Shown here: one piece after another, positions 17,070 through 25,590 of the stretch
Numbering within the stretch: the stretch's first letter is position 1
Layout: each line of letters begins with the position of its first letter
NCBI GenBank assembly: GCA_937936805.1
Contig: CALDDP010000223.1
Span: 1 to 37,604, forward strand
DNA length: 37,604 bases
Direction of reading: 5' to 3'
DNA from: an uncultured Gammaproteobacteria bacterium
GTDB lineage: Bacteria > Pseudomonadota > Gammaproteobacteria > GCA-001735895
The notes under the pieces: model-generated
What the model saw: the letters and a program-made list of their open reading frames with translations, nothing else
Told to the model about the DNA's origin: nothing
Database searches by the model: none
Translations under genes and position numbers: made by a program

Positions 17070-19148
17070 TCAGGGTAGCTTGAATTCCGCCGCCAGTTCG
17101 CTCAGTTCCCGGCGATACGGGATGTCGGTTGTTTCAGTGCCGATTTCGCGCGCGAAGCGGTGTCCTTCGTAGACCGCCGCGGCAATGGTCGCCGGGCCGT
17201 GGCAATCGCCGATAGCTCGCAGGGTCTGAATGCCGGCGGCGGTTAAGGCCCCTCGGTCGGCCGCCAACTCCCGGTAGAGGTTGTCATTGGGCAGACGCGA
17301 CACGACCATGACCACTGCCGAAACCTCGACTCTACGCGTTTTGCCGGAGAAGACGCAGTCCAGGCTGGCGCTGTCAGGGGTAATTTCCTGCAGGCTATGA
17401 CTGCTGATGACTTCGACCCCAAGTTCGAGCAGCTGCGCCTGGATGCGATGCTGCTCCAGCGTGTAGTCGGTCCACGACGCGGCCACTGCAGCGGGTGTCG
17501 CCAGTACCACTTCGAGACCATCTCCGACCAGTTGCTCGGCCACCACCGAGCCCATGTAGTAGTGGTCGTCGTCGTACACCAGCACTCGACCTTGCGGGCG
17601 CAACCCGTTCATGATGTCGTCCGGTGTCAATACATTGCCGCCATCAGTGCCGGGAATCGGGAACTGGTGACTACGACCGTAGCCGTCGCGCCGCCAGCGT
17701 GCACCGGTAGCTACGGCCACGTGGCGGGCGCCGAATTCGAGAATCTGTTGCGCGCTCAATTCGCTGGACCTGTAGATTTCTACATTGGCCATTTGCGATA
17801 ATTGGTACTCACGGTAATCACGCACCCGGGCCCAGGTCGCGAGGCCCGGCAACCGGCTCTCCCGACTAACGCGCCCACCGAGTTCTTCGGTGGCCTCGGC
17901 CAGGATCACTTCGTACCCGCGCTGCCCGGCGGCGAGTGCGGCCTCGAGTCCGGCCGGACCGGCGCCGACGACCAGCACCGTACCGTCGTCGGCTTTCGCC
18001 GCGATGCGTTCCGGGTGCCAACCGCGACGCCACTCTTCACCGTTGGTCGGGTTTTGCGTGCAGCGCATTGGAGCGATCATGATGTCCCAGGCGACGCAGA
18101 TGTTGCAGCCGATGCATTCGCGGATTTCGTCGATGCGGCCTTCCTCGATTTTTTTCGGCAGGAAGGGGTCGGCGATCGATGGCCGTGCGGCGCCGATCAT
18201 GTCGACGATACCCTTGTTGACGATCGATACCATGCGGTCCGGCGTGGTATAGCGGCCGACCCCGACCACGGGTTTTGTGGTCACTTTCTTGACAAAGTCG
18301 ATGAAGGGTTCCTGGAAGCCTTCGTCGGAAAATCGACTGGTCTGGCTGTCGTTTTCCCATTCGGCGAGACAGACGTCCCAAAGATCGGGCAGCTCGGCCA
18401 GCATCTCGACAATTTCACGGCCTTCCTTGTGCGCCTCGAGCCCTTCGGCGCCGCGCAGTTCGTCTACTGAAAAACGTACGATGACGGCCATCGTATCCCC
18501 GACTGCATCCTTTGTGTCCTCGATGATTTCGCGGAACAGCCGCACGCGGTTTTCGAGACTGCCGCCATATTCGTCGCCGCGGGAATTGTAACGCTGTTTC
18601 ATGAACGCGCCGGGCAGCGTCAGGTTGTGCCCGGCGTAACAGCAGATGATGTCGAATCCGGCAGTGCGGGCGCGCTTGACCGCTTCCAGGTGCCAGCGCC
18701 TGAAATCGCGGATATCGGCTTTGGTCATCGCGCGCGCCTGCAGCGGATAACCATGGCTGGTTACCGGCATGTGCGACGGGAACAGCGGAACCTCGCGGCT
18801 GTAGAGGTTGGCCGCGATCCTGGCATTGTGCACCAGTTCGATCGACGCCAGCGCATCGTGTTCGTGTACTGCGTCGCACATACGCGCGAGGTAGGGGATG
18901 TCCTGGTCCGACCAGAGTCGGCCTTCGGTCGACGGAGTGATATCACTGGTCGGATGAATATCGATCTGTTCGGTCGAAACCACGGCCCAGCCGCCTTCCG
19001 CCTTGACGCCGCGCATCGCCGCCATGCTGGACGGAAAGGTTCGTCCCATGCCGTTACAATGCGGCGCCTGGTAAAACCGGTTTTTAGCGGTTACCGGACC
19101 GATCCGGACTGGTTCGAAGAGGATGTCGTAGCGGGGGTCGCGCGTCAT
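17070..19148 (-). CDS. TMADH-family flavoprotein, paralogue A (dimethylamine dehydrogenase-like bowl)
   Basis: The 692-residue protein has the trimethylamine dehydrogenase layout: an FMN TIM barrel (about 1-370), a 4Fe-4S site, then an ADP/FAD-NAD-type domain with VLVVGAGPAGLEAA. FYQAPHCNG carries Cys31, matching the Cys that covalently holds FMN. CIGCNIC plus CTQN supply four cluster Cys. Catalytic Tyr and His in CYAGH and Asp in AEWENDS are kept. The aromatic bowl residues read Gln61 (TMADH Tyr60), Trp in AEW and Trp in CVAWD; Gln at the first position is the state known from dimethylamine dehydrogenase. Expected role: oxidative N-demethylation of a secondary amine to formaldehyde and a smaller amine. 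It lies 323 bp downstream of paralogue B and may have its own promoter. Confidence 0.88.
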   Translation of the reverse strand: MTRDPRYDILFEPVRIGPVTAKNRFYQAPHCNGMGRTFPSSMAAMRGVKAEGGWAVVSTEQIDIHPTSDITPSTEGRLWSDQDIPYLARMCDAVHEHDALASIELVHNARIAANLYSREVPLFPSHMPVTSHGYPLQARAMTKADIRDFRRWHLEAVKRARTAGFDIICCYAGHNLTLPGAFMKQRYNSRGDEYGGSLENRVRLFREIIEDTKDAVGDTMAVIVRFSVDELRGAEGLEAHKEGREIVEMLAELPDLWDVCLAEWENDSQTSRFSDEGFQEPFIDFVKKVTTKPVVGVGRYTTPDRMVSIVNKGIVDMIGAARPSIADPFLPKKIEEGRIDEIRECIGCNICVAWDIMIAPMRCTQNPTNGEEWRRGWHPERIAAKADDGTVLVVGAGPAGLEAALAAGQRGYEVILAEATEELGGRVSRESRLPGLATWARVRDYREYQLSQMANVEIYRSSELSAQQILEFGARHVAVATGARWRRDGYGRSHQFPIPGTDGGNVLTPDDIMNGLRPQGRVLVYDDDHYYMGSVVAEQLVGDGLEVVLATPAAVAASWTDYTLEQHRIQAQLLELGVEVISSHSLQEITPDSASLDCVFSGKTRRVEVSAVVMVVSRLPNDNLYRELAADRGALTAAGIQTLRAIGDCHGPATIAAAVYEGHRFAREIGTETTDIPYRRELSELAAEFKLP

Positions 19149-19471
19149 TTCAGGTTTCCGTTTTTATTGTGGATATCAGGTTGGTATTTTGCTCTGTCCC
19201 ACTATGTTACAGGTTCGTGCTCGAGCACGGTTCGAACGAGTTGGCATGGTTTTATCGCTACGCAAGTATACACTTCGCCGAAACCTGCAGGTGGCCACCG
19301 GGAACAGATTTGCGCCGGTTCTCCCTTTTCGCTTCATTCTTTTGCTGCGCACGGAACAATAACATTTCTCGTTCGACGTCGCGGCTGCCAGGGTTCGTGA
19401 CGCCGGCGCGGGAGGGGCGGAACCGGCGCAGGCATACAGGGTGAAGAGTATGATCAAAATGGGTACCCGGG
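19149..19471. promoter_or_regulatory. Intergenic region before paralogue A with 14-bp perfect palindrome
   Basis: These 323 bp separate two minus-strand flavoprotein genes. I see no supported gene; short frames on both strands lack family features and ribosome-binding sites. A perfect palindrome CGTGCTCGAGCACG lies at 19216-19229, about 70 bp upstream of the paralogue A start, followed by TTCGAA. This could be an operator. It differs from the palindrome at 23790-23811, so a different regulator is expected. Confidence 0.35.
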
Positions 19472-21538
19472 CTACTCGTCGTCGAAGAAAACCCGATCGT
19501 ATTTCATGCGATTGTCCGGGTCTACTTCGCTGTCGAGTTCGCGTGCGTAACGGTGACCGGAGTAAACCGCGCCAGCGATGATCGACGGCGCTTCGCAGTC
19601 GCCGATGCGTGTAATCGACTCGGGCCGGTGCTCGGTGTCACCTTCCAGCATGCGTTCGACTTCGTGGAACAGCTCGCTGTTGGGTGCGCGCAGGGTCACC
19701 GTGACCACCGCCTCGGCGGTGACAGTTTTTTGTTCTCTGGTGTAAACGCATTCGAGTTGTGCCTCGCTGCCGTTGTAGGCGACGAGGCCGTGCGAAGTGA
19801 TGATTTCTATCCCGAGTTCCATCATGCGCCGCTGTACGCGCCCCTGTTCGCCGGTCTTGCCGCCCCAGGATGACAGCGTGGCGTCGGGCGTGACCAGCGT
19901 GACCGGGGCGCCCCTGGTGCGCAACAACTCGGCAATCACGTTAGCCATGTAGTAGTGATCGTCATCGTAGATCAGCGTCGGCCCCTCGGGCAGTCGCCCG
20001 GCCATGATGTCGTCCGGGGTGAAGATCTGCTGCGCCGGAGACAAGTTTTCCAGTGGCGTCATATTGTAAAGTCCGCGACCATCGGCCAGCCAGCGTGCGC
20101 CGGTGGCGAAAACGATATGCTGCGCCTCGATCGCAAGCACGTGCTCGGCGTCCATCTTGTTGTCGAAATAAACATCGACGTTATGCATGTGCTGTATCTG
20201 GTGCACGCGATAGTTGCGTACCCGCACCCATTCACCCAGGCCCGGTAATTCGGATTCGCGCGAAACACGCCCGCCCAGCGTATGCTCGGCCTCGGCCAGC
20301 AGTACATGATAGCCGCGCTGGCCGAGCGCGCGCGTGGCTTCGAGCCCTGCGGGTCCGCCGCCGATGACCAATACCGTCGAATCCGATCCCTTCGGCGCGA
20401 TCTTTTCCGGGTGCCAGCCGAGGCGCCATTCCTCGCTCATGGTCGGGTTCTGCGTACAGCGGATCGGCGTGCCGGTGCTGTCGCCGGTGTAACAGATATT
20501 GCAGCCGATGCATTCGCGGATTTCGTCGATGCGGCCTTCCTCGATTTTCTTCGGCAGGAAAGGGTCCGCGATCGACGGCCGCGCGGCGCCGATGAAATCG
20601 ACGATGCCGCGATTGACCTGTGACACCATCGTGTCCGGTGATGTAAATCGACCGACGGTCACCACCGGTTTTGTGGTAATCGATTTGACGTAGGACATGT
20701 AGGCTTCGAGCGAGCCCTCACGGACGAAACGCGATACGCCCATTTCACGCGAGTAATCCTTGATATTGATATCCCACAGGTCAGGTAGCTCGGCGAGCAT
20801 TTCGATCATCTCGCGATGCTCGCCAATGACCGGTTCGTCGTCGCTGCCTTCCTCGTCGGCGGAGAATCTGACCGCCACGGCACAGCGATCGCCGACCGCG
20901 TCTTTGGTTTCCTCGATCAGTTCGCGCACCAGGCGCACACGATTCTCCAGTGAGCCCCCATACTCATCGCTGCGGTTATTGGTTTTGGCATTGAGGAAGT
21001 GCGCCAGCATGTAGTGGTGTGTCGCATAGACATAGACGATGTCGAATCCCGCGTCGCGCGCGCGCAGCGCGGCGTTACGGTGCCAACGACGCACCTCGTG
21101 AATATCCGACTTGTCCATCCTGCGTGCCTGGAACGGGATTCCTATGGAATTGGGCATGTGGTTGACGTCCATCGCCACCTCGCGCGTGAACAGGTTGGTC
21201 GTGCGCGAGCCGCCGACCCAGAGCTCGGCGCCGGCAAGACCGCCATGTTCGTGCACCTTTTCGGTCATCAACGCGTGCGCCTTAATGTCACCCTGATCCC
21301 ACAGCGAGGCATAGGGGTGGGGCAGGTCGTCCGACTTCGGGTGAATCGAACAGTATTCGGTACAGACCACGCCCCAACCGCCCTCGGCCTTGGTGCCGCG
21401 CAGTTCCGCGACCATGCGTGGCCGCAGCCAGCCGAGGCCGGTGCAGTGCGGTACCTGGTAGAATCGATTCTTTGCCGTAACAGGGCCGATTTTTACCGGT
21501 TCGAAGAGTACGTCGTATCGAGGGTCGCGCTTGTGCAT
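19472..21538 (-). CDS. TMADH-family flavoprotein, paralogue B (Tyr60-type)
   Basis: The start MHKRDPRYDVLFEPV at 21538 aligns with its paralogues and gives 688 residues; the open frame extends to 21754 but the extra residues overlap the neighbouring gene. FMN-linking Cys32 is in FYQVPHCTG, the 4Fe-4S site is CIGCNIC...CTQN, and the dinucleotide site is VLVIGGGPAGLEA. Tyr62 in CTEYCSIHP matches Tyr60 of trimethylamine dehydrogenase, but the segment with Trp264 and Asp267 reads DYSREMG (Tyr, then Glu in place of Asp), and the Trp355 position is Gly. Tyr and His of the catalytic set (VYATH) remain. So it is a true family member with a changed bowl, and I do not assign the substrate. It lies 22 bp after paralogue C and is probably co-transcribed with it. 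Confidence 0.87.
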   Translation of the reverse strand: MHKRDPRYDVLFEPVKIGPVTAKNRFYQVPHCTGLGWLRPRMVAELRGTKAEGGWGVVCTEYCSIHPKSDDLPHPYASLWDQGDIKAHALMTEKVHEHGGLAGAELWVGGSRTTNLFTREVAMDVNHMPNSIGIPFQARRMDKSDIHEVRRWHRNAALRARDAGFDIVYVYATHHYMLAHFLNAKTNNRSDEYGGSLENRVRLVRELIEETKDAVGDRCAVAVRFSADEEGSDDEPVIGEHREMIEMLAELPDLWDINIKDYSREMGVSRFVREGSLEAYMSYVKSITTKPVVTVGRFTSPDTMVSQVNRGIVDFIGAARPSIADPFLPKKIEEGRIDEIRECIGCNICYTGDSTGTPIRCTQNPTMSEEWRLGWHPEKIAPKGSDSTVLVIGGGPAGLEATRALGQRGYHVLLAEAEHTLGGRVSRESELPGLGEWVRVRNYRVHQIQHMHNVDVYFDNKMDAEHVLAIEAQHIVFATGARWLADGRGLYNMTPLENLSPAQQIFTPDDIMAGRLPEGPTLIYDDDHYYMANVIAELLRTRGAPVTLVTPDATLSSWGGKTGEQGRVQRRMMELGIEIITSHGLVAYNGSEAQLECVYTREQKTVTAEAVVTVTLRAPNSELFHEVERMLEGDTEHRPESITRIGDCEAPSIIAGAVYSGHRYARELDSEVDPDNRMKYDRVFFDDE

Positions 21539-21560
21539 CCAGTGTTTCCTTCCGGTTTTG

Positions 21561-23636
21561 CTAGCTTTCAAAGTCTTCGAGTGAAATGATCTCGCGCCGG
21601 AACGGCATGTCGGGGTTTGCCGGTGGGGCGTCCATTTCACGCGCCACGCGGTGACCGTCGTGCACCGCGGCGGCGATGGTCGACGGGCACAGGCAGTCGC
21701 CGATGGCGTTGACCGACTTGATGCCTGCGTCGGCGAGGCGATCCGCATCGGCATTCAGCTCGAGCAGCAGTTCATCATTGGGCTGGCGCGACGTCACCAG
21801 CACTACAGTCGCGGCCGGCAGGGTACCCGCTTTGTCGGTGTAGACGCAGGCGGTCTCGACCGAGTCGCTGCCGATTCGGGTAATATTCTTCGAGGTTACG
21901 ACCTCGATACCGAGTTCGAGTACATGCGCCTGGATGCGGTGTTGCTCGAGCGTATGCTCGGTCCAGGACGAAACCTGTGTCGCCGGGGTCACCAGTGTTA
22001 CCTCGTGGCCGGCCAGTTTGAGCTGTTCGGCGAGCAATGCGCCCATGTAGTAATTGTCATCATCGAAAACAACCACGGGGCCGTTTATCTCGCTCCCGGC
22101 GAAAATGTCTTCCGCTGTTATCATGTGATCCTGGTCGGCACCGGGAATTGCCTGCCAGTTGGTTACGCCTACACCGCTGTCGCGCCAGCGTGCGCCGGTA
22201 GCGAGAATGACATGTCTGTAGTCCATCGCCAGGATATCCGCGGCGGTCAGACGGTTGTCGAGGTAGAACTCGACGTTCGCCATCGGCTGGATGCGTCCCA
22301 GGCGCCAGTCGCGCACGCGCGCCCAGGCGGCTAGCCCGGGAAGCTGGCTTTCACGCGTAACGCGCCCGCCGGCCTCGGTTTGTGCCTCCGCCAGCGTTAC
22401 CGGGTAACCGCGCTGTCCCAGTGCGCGTGCCGCCTCGAGCCCGGCCGGGCCGGCGCCGACGATGAGTATGCTGTCGTCCGATCCTTTAGCTGCAATTTTT
22501 TCGGGATGCCACTTGCGGCGCCATTCCTCGCCGATGGTCGGGTTTTGCGTGCAGCGCATCGGGGTGAAGGTCAGCTGTCCGGAGACACAGGTATTGCAAC
22601 CGATGCATTCGCGGATTTCATCTTCGCGGCCCTGCTCTATTTTCTGCGGCAGGAACGGATCGGCGATGGACGGCCTTGCCGCGCCGATCATGTCGAGCAC
22701 GCCGCGATTGATCTGGCTGACCATCGCGTCTGGCGAGGTGAAACGGCCGACACCGACCACTGGTTTTGTGGTCACGCTTTTGACGAAACCGACGTACTGC
22801 TCCTGGAAACCTTCATCGGAAAAACGCGAGGTCTGCGAGTCGTTTTCCCAACTGCTGACATTGACGTCCCACAGGTCGGGCATTTCGGCGAGCATCTCGA
22901 TGATCTCGCGGCCTTCGCCATCGCTGGTGATTCCGTCGGGGCCGAGTAATTCGTCGACCGCCATGCGGATCGCGATCGCGCAGCGGTCGCCAACGGCGTC
23001 TCGGGTTTCCTCGAGCACTTCACGGAACAGCCGTACCCGGTTTTCCAGGCTGCCGCCATACTCGTCGCTGCGCTGATTACGCCGCGCTGAGAGAAAGTGC
23101 ATCAGCAGCGTCGAATCGTGCCCGGCGTAGACATAAATGATATCGGCATCGGCCTTCTTTGCCCGTAATGCGGCATCGCGGTGCCAGCGGCGAAACTCGC
23201 GGATATCCGTTTTGCTCATACCTCGGGTATGTGTCGGCTGGTTTTCCACCGAGGCCTGGTGCGAGGGGCCAATCGGCGGCATGCGGGTATAGAGGTTCTG
23301 CGCGCCAACGCCATTGTGCGCCAGCTGCACCCCGGCGAGTGCGCCGTGACGGTGCACGCCTTCGACCATCAGTCCCAGGCACCTGATGTCGTAGTCGTCC
23401 CACAGGCGCGCCTGCGGTTCGGGTGTGTAGTCGGAAGTCGGGTGGATCATGCACTCTTCGGTGCAGATGACGGCCCAGCCGCCCTCGGCCTTGGTTTCGC
23501 GCATTTTGGCGTGGGTTTGCGGCCAGTTGAAGCCCATGCCGTTGCAGTGCGGCACCTGGTAAAAGCGATTTCTGGCGGTGACCGGACCGATCTTTACAGG
23601 TTCGAAGAGGACGTCATAAAGTGCGTCTCGGGTCAT
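21561..23636 (-). CDS. TMADH-family flavoprotein, paralogue C (Glu at the Tyr60 position)
   Basis: The 691-residue protein is the promoter-proximal flavoprotein of the minus-strand operon. FYQVPHCNG holds the FMN-linking Cys31; CIGCNTC and CTQN give the 4Fe-4S cluster; ILIVGAGPAGLEAA starts the dinucleotide domain. The catalytic Tyr/His (VYAGH) and Asp (SSWENDS) are present. The bowl positions are Glu61, Trp, and Gly. An acidic residue in place of the first aromatic suggests a substrate with a second charge, such as an amino acid betaine, N-methyl amino acid or dimethylglycine-like compound; DgcA and StcD demethylases belong to this broad family. Its start lies 154 bp from the TetR operator, pointing to substrate-induced control. 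Confidence 0.88.
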   Translation of the reverse strand: MTRDALYDVLFEPVKIGPVTARNRFYQVPHCNGMGFNWPQTHAKMRETKAEGGWAVICTEECMIHPTSDYTPEPQARLWDDYDIRCLGLMVEGVHRHGALAGVQLAHNGVGAQNLYTRMPPIGPSHQASVENQPTHTRGMSKTDIREFRRWHRDAALRAKKADADIIYVYAGHDSTLLMHFLSARRNQRSDEYGGSLENRVRLFREVLEETRDAVGDRCAIAIRMAVDELLGPDGITSDGEGREIIEMLAEMPDLWDVNVSSWENDSQTSRFSDEGFQEQYVGFVKSVTTKPVVGVGRFTSPDAMVSQINRGVLDMIGAARPSIADPFLPQKIEQGREDEIRECIGCNTCVSGQLTFTPMRCTQNPTIGEEWRRKWHPEKIAAKGSDDSILIVGAGPAGLEAARALGQRGYPVTLAEAQTEAGGRVTRESQLPGLAAWARVRDWRLGRIQPMANVEFYLDNRLTAADILAMDYRHVILATGARWRDSGVGVTNWQAIPGADQDHMITAEDIFAGSEINGPVVVFDDDNYYMGALLAEQLKLAGHEVTLVTPATQVSSWTEHTLEQHRIQAHVLELGIEVVTSKNITRIGSDSVETACVYTDKAGTLPAATVVLVTSRQPNDELLLELNADADRLADAGIKSVNAIGDCLCPSTIAAAVHDGHRVAREMDAPPANPDMPFRREIISLEDFES

Positions 23637-23763
23637 ATCAGATACTCTCGCTGGTTGAAACTTTTCAGGCTCCGAATAGCCGATAATCTACGATAATGAT
23701 TAAACAAGTTGCGACCGTCCCTGGTCGCCAAATTACCGAGGAGTGTCGGTTTTTTTCAACTCG

Positions 23764-23792
23764 TTGACAGGTTAGTAGACAGGAAAGATACT
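23764..23792 (+). promoter_or_regulatory. Promoter of the TetR-type regulator gene
   Basis: TTGACA at 23764-23769 is followed after 17 bases by GATACT at 23787-23792, a good sigma-70 arrangement. The -10 box overlaps the palindromic operator. On the opposite strand TTGTAA (23818-23813) and TAGTAT (17 bases on) could form the promoter of the flavoprotein operon. Confidence 0.6.
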
Positions 23793-23811
23793 ATCTGACC
23801 AGTCAGATAGT
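23790..23811. promoter_or_regulatory. Palindromic operator ACTATCTGAC-CA-GTCAGATAGT
   Basis: Two perfect 10-base half-sites are separated by two bases, located between the divergent flavoprotein operon and the TetR-family gene. The site overlaps the -10 region of the regulator promoter and lies in the spacer of a likely opposing promoter. Length and position are typical of TetR operators, so the adjacent BetI-like regulator is the best candidate ligand-responsive repressor of both directions. Confidence 0.75.
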
Positions 23812-23881
23812 TACAAGTGCGGAAAACCCGGTGCAAATGACATGATAGACTGCAATGCAATGCCATCCGCTGCAGGGAAAA

Positions 23882-24517
23882 ATGAAAGTAGCTGAAGTAA
23901 CCAAAGATAAACGTCGAATCCGGGGCGAGGAAAGCCGAAAACTGATCCTTAAGTCAGCGATAGACAATATCGCGAACAGGGGTCTCGGCAGTTTGACGCT
24001 CGATCGTGTGGCCGAGAAGCTCGGGGTTTCGCGCGGGCTCGTCGTTTTTCATTTCAAATCGAAGAACAATTTGATCATGGAGGTGCTGGAGTATCTCGGC
24101 AAGAAATATTCCGGCGGTTGGAATGCCATTATCAAGGAAGAGGGTGTTTCAGACATTGAAAAGCTTTTGCGTCTAATCGACTACGATATCCGTTTCGCCT
24201 GCGACAACCCGAAGTATGTCTCCGCCTGGCACGCTTTCTGGGGCGAATCCAGTGGCAAGGAAATGTTTCACGATCTGGTGTTGCCCAGAGACGAGGGTTA
24301 TGCCGCCGACATGAGGGGGCTAATTGAGAATGTCTGCGAGCAGGAAGGTTACAACGAGGTGGATGTTCCGACGGCAACCAGGGGGCTGGTTTCCATGATG
24401 TTTGGCACCTGGGTGTTGTTGCATTTGAGCCCCGGCTCACATGACTACGAGAAAAGCATGCAGGCTTTGCGCCTTTACCTGGGTGGAATTTTTCCCGATA
24501 CCGAGCTTCCGCAATAG
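23882..24517 (+). CDS. TetR-family regulator, BetI-like
   Basis: I place the start at the ATG at 23882 (211 residues), which follows GCAGGGAAA; an in-frame ATG at 23855 would add nine residues and has no ribosome-binding site. The N-terminal HTH covers about 37-60: LTLDRVAEKLGVSRGLVVFHFKSKNNLI. The C-terminal ligand domain has SAWHAFWGESSG, close to the AW-AFW phrase of BetI-type repressors that respond to choline or betaine compounds. It is divergent from the C-B flavoprotein genes with a 22-bp palindrome between them, and is followed 46 bp later by the amidinohydrolase gene. Likely autoregulated and released by a methylated amine or betaine. Confidence 0.85.
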   Translation: MKVAEVTKDKRRIRGEESRKLILKSAIDNIANRGLGSLTLDRVAEKLGVSRGLVVFHFKSKNNLIMEVLEYLGKKYSGGWNAIIKEEGVSDIEKLLRLIDYDIRFACDNPKYVSAWHAFWGESSGKEMFHDLVLPRDEGYAADMRGLIENVCEQEGYNEVDVPTATRGLVSMMFGTWVLLHLSPGSHDYEKSMQALRLYLGGIFPDTELPQ

Positions 24518-24563
24518 CGAACCGGCCAGCGAACCTGGTGAATGACGTTAGACTGGAAATCGC

Positions 24564-25472
24564 ATGGCCGCAATATCGATAAATGATGAATTTTCGCAGC
24601 TGCAGCGGGTCATTATCGGCCTCGGTGCGCCTTACCAGACCAACAAAAACCAGGTCGCCAGCGAAATGGCGGAATTCCCGTTCGTACCGAATACCGATCG
24701 AAAGCGGGAAGTTCTCGCGCTAACCTATCCGACCGAGGAAATCCTGTTGCGAGAGTATGCCGACTATGTCGGGATACTGGAAAAGTACGATATCGAAGTG
24801 TTGCGGGCAGACCCCGGCGTCGCATATTCCTTCGACTATACCTGTCCCCGCGATATCGGGTTTGTCATCGGCGATCGGTTCTTTGTCGCCAACATGGCCG
24901 TACCGAGTCGGGTGGACGAGATCGATACCGTTCGACACTTGATGGCGAATATTGACCCGGACCGAATCGTGCAACCACCGACAGGCGTCCTGCTGGAGGG
25001 CGGGGACGTGATACTGATCGACTACAGCACGATCCTGGTTGGAATCAATCAACGCTCGAATTTTCGAGGTTATGCATTTCTAAGGGATTATTTGAGTCCG
25101 CTCGGGTACCAGGTTTTGCCTCTCGAACACAACCAGCTGCATCTGGACTGCTGTCTTAATCCGCTGGGCGGAGGGCATCTGCTGATCCACCCTGATAGTC
25201 TGAAAGGAAACCATGCAGCAACCTGGCGCATACTGGAAGGGTTTCGCTGGGTCCATGTCGATGCTGTCGAACGAGAGCATCTTGCGACCAATGTGCTTTC
25301 TATTAATCCTGATACCGTCATCGCGCGCAGTCATGTTGCTTGCACGCGCGTAAATAATATTCTCAGGGACCTCGGTTACCGGGTTGAAGAAATCGATTTT
25401 GATGGCGTTCCGGCGACCGGCGGTTCCTTCCGCTGCGCGTCGCTGGTTCTCAGCAGAGCTGTTGAGAGCTAA
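24564..25472 (+). CDS. Pentein-fold amidinotransferase/dimethylargininase-like hydrolase
   Basis: The 302-residue protein belongs to the guanidino-modifying pentein superfamily (arginine deiminase, DDAH, glycine amidinotransferase). The sequence shows CPRD (94-97), LLEGGDV (Glu145, Asp148), LHLDCCLNPLGGGHLLI with catalytic His193, and GGSFRCASL with nucleophile Cys291. Such enzymes attack the guanidinium carbon and release ammonia, an alkylamine or transfer the amidino group. DDAH would give citrulline and dimethylamine, which would suit the dimethylamine dehydrogenase-like paralogue A nearby. The protein is longer than bacterial DDAH (about 255), so arginine deiminase-like or other guanidine substrates remain possible. 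It is probably co-transcribed with the regulator gene. Confidence 0.82.
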   Translation: MAAISINDEFSQLQRVIIGLGAPYQTNKNQVASEMAEFPFVPNTDRKREVLALTYPTEEILLREYADYVGILEKYDIEVLRADPGVAYSFDYTCPRDIGFVIGDRFFVANMAVPSRVDEIDTVRHLMANIDPDRIVQPPTGVLLEGGDVILIDYSTILVGINQRSNFRGYAFLRDYLSPLGYQVLPLEHNQLHLDCCLNPLGGGHLLIHPDSLKGNHAATWRILEGFRWVHVDAVEREHLATNVLSINPDTVIARSHVACTRVNNILRDLGYRVEEIDFDGVPATGGSFRCASLVLSRAVES

Positions 25473-25590
25473 AGAAAAAATCTGCAAGAATGGGCTCAGC
25501 CCGAATCCTGGTCAGTATGAAAATCGACATGCAAGTTGTAAGGTTTGACCTTGCGGTCGAAACTGGCATGCCGTCTATTTTTCGGGAGCT

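Noticed and set aside
19176-19457. 93-codon minus-strand frame beginning with a hydrophobic stretch and a Cys (lipoprotein-like)
   Set aside because: No basic residues before the hydrophobic part, no ribosome-binding site and an Arg/Ser-rich tail typical of random GC-rich frames.
6480-23811. The CTGACTGG string common to 6482-6489, 8053-8060 and the TetR operator (reverse strand) as one operator family
   Set aside because: The symmetry centre differs: the first two are centred on TGACT, the TetR site on the TG between GAC and GTC, so the same dimer is unlikely to bind all three.
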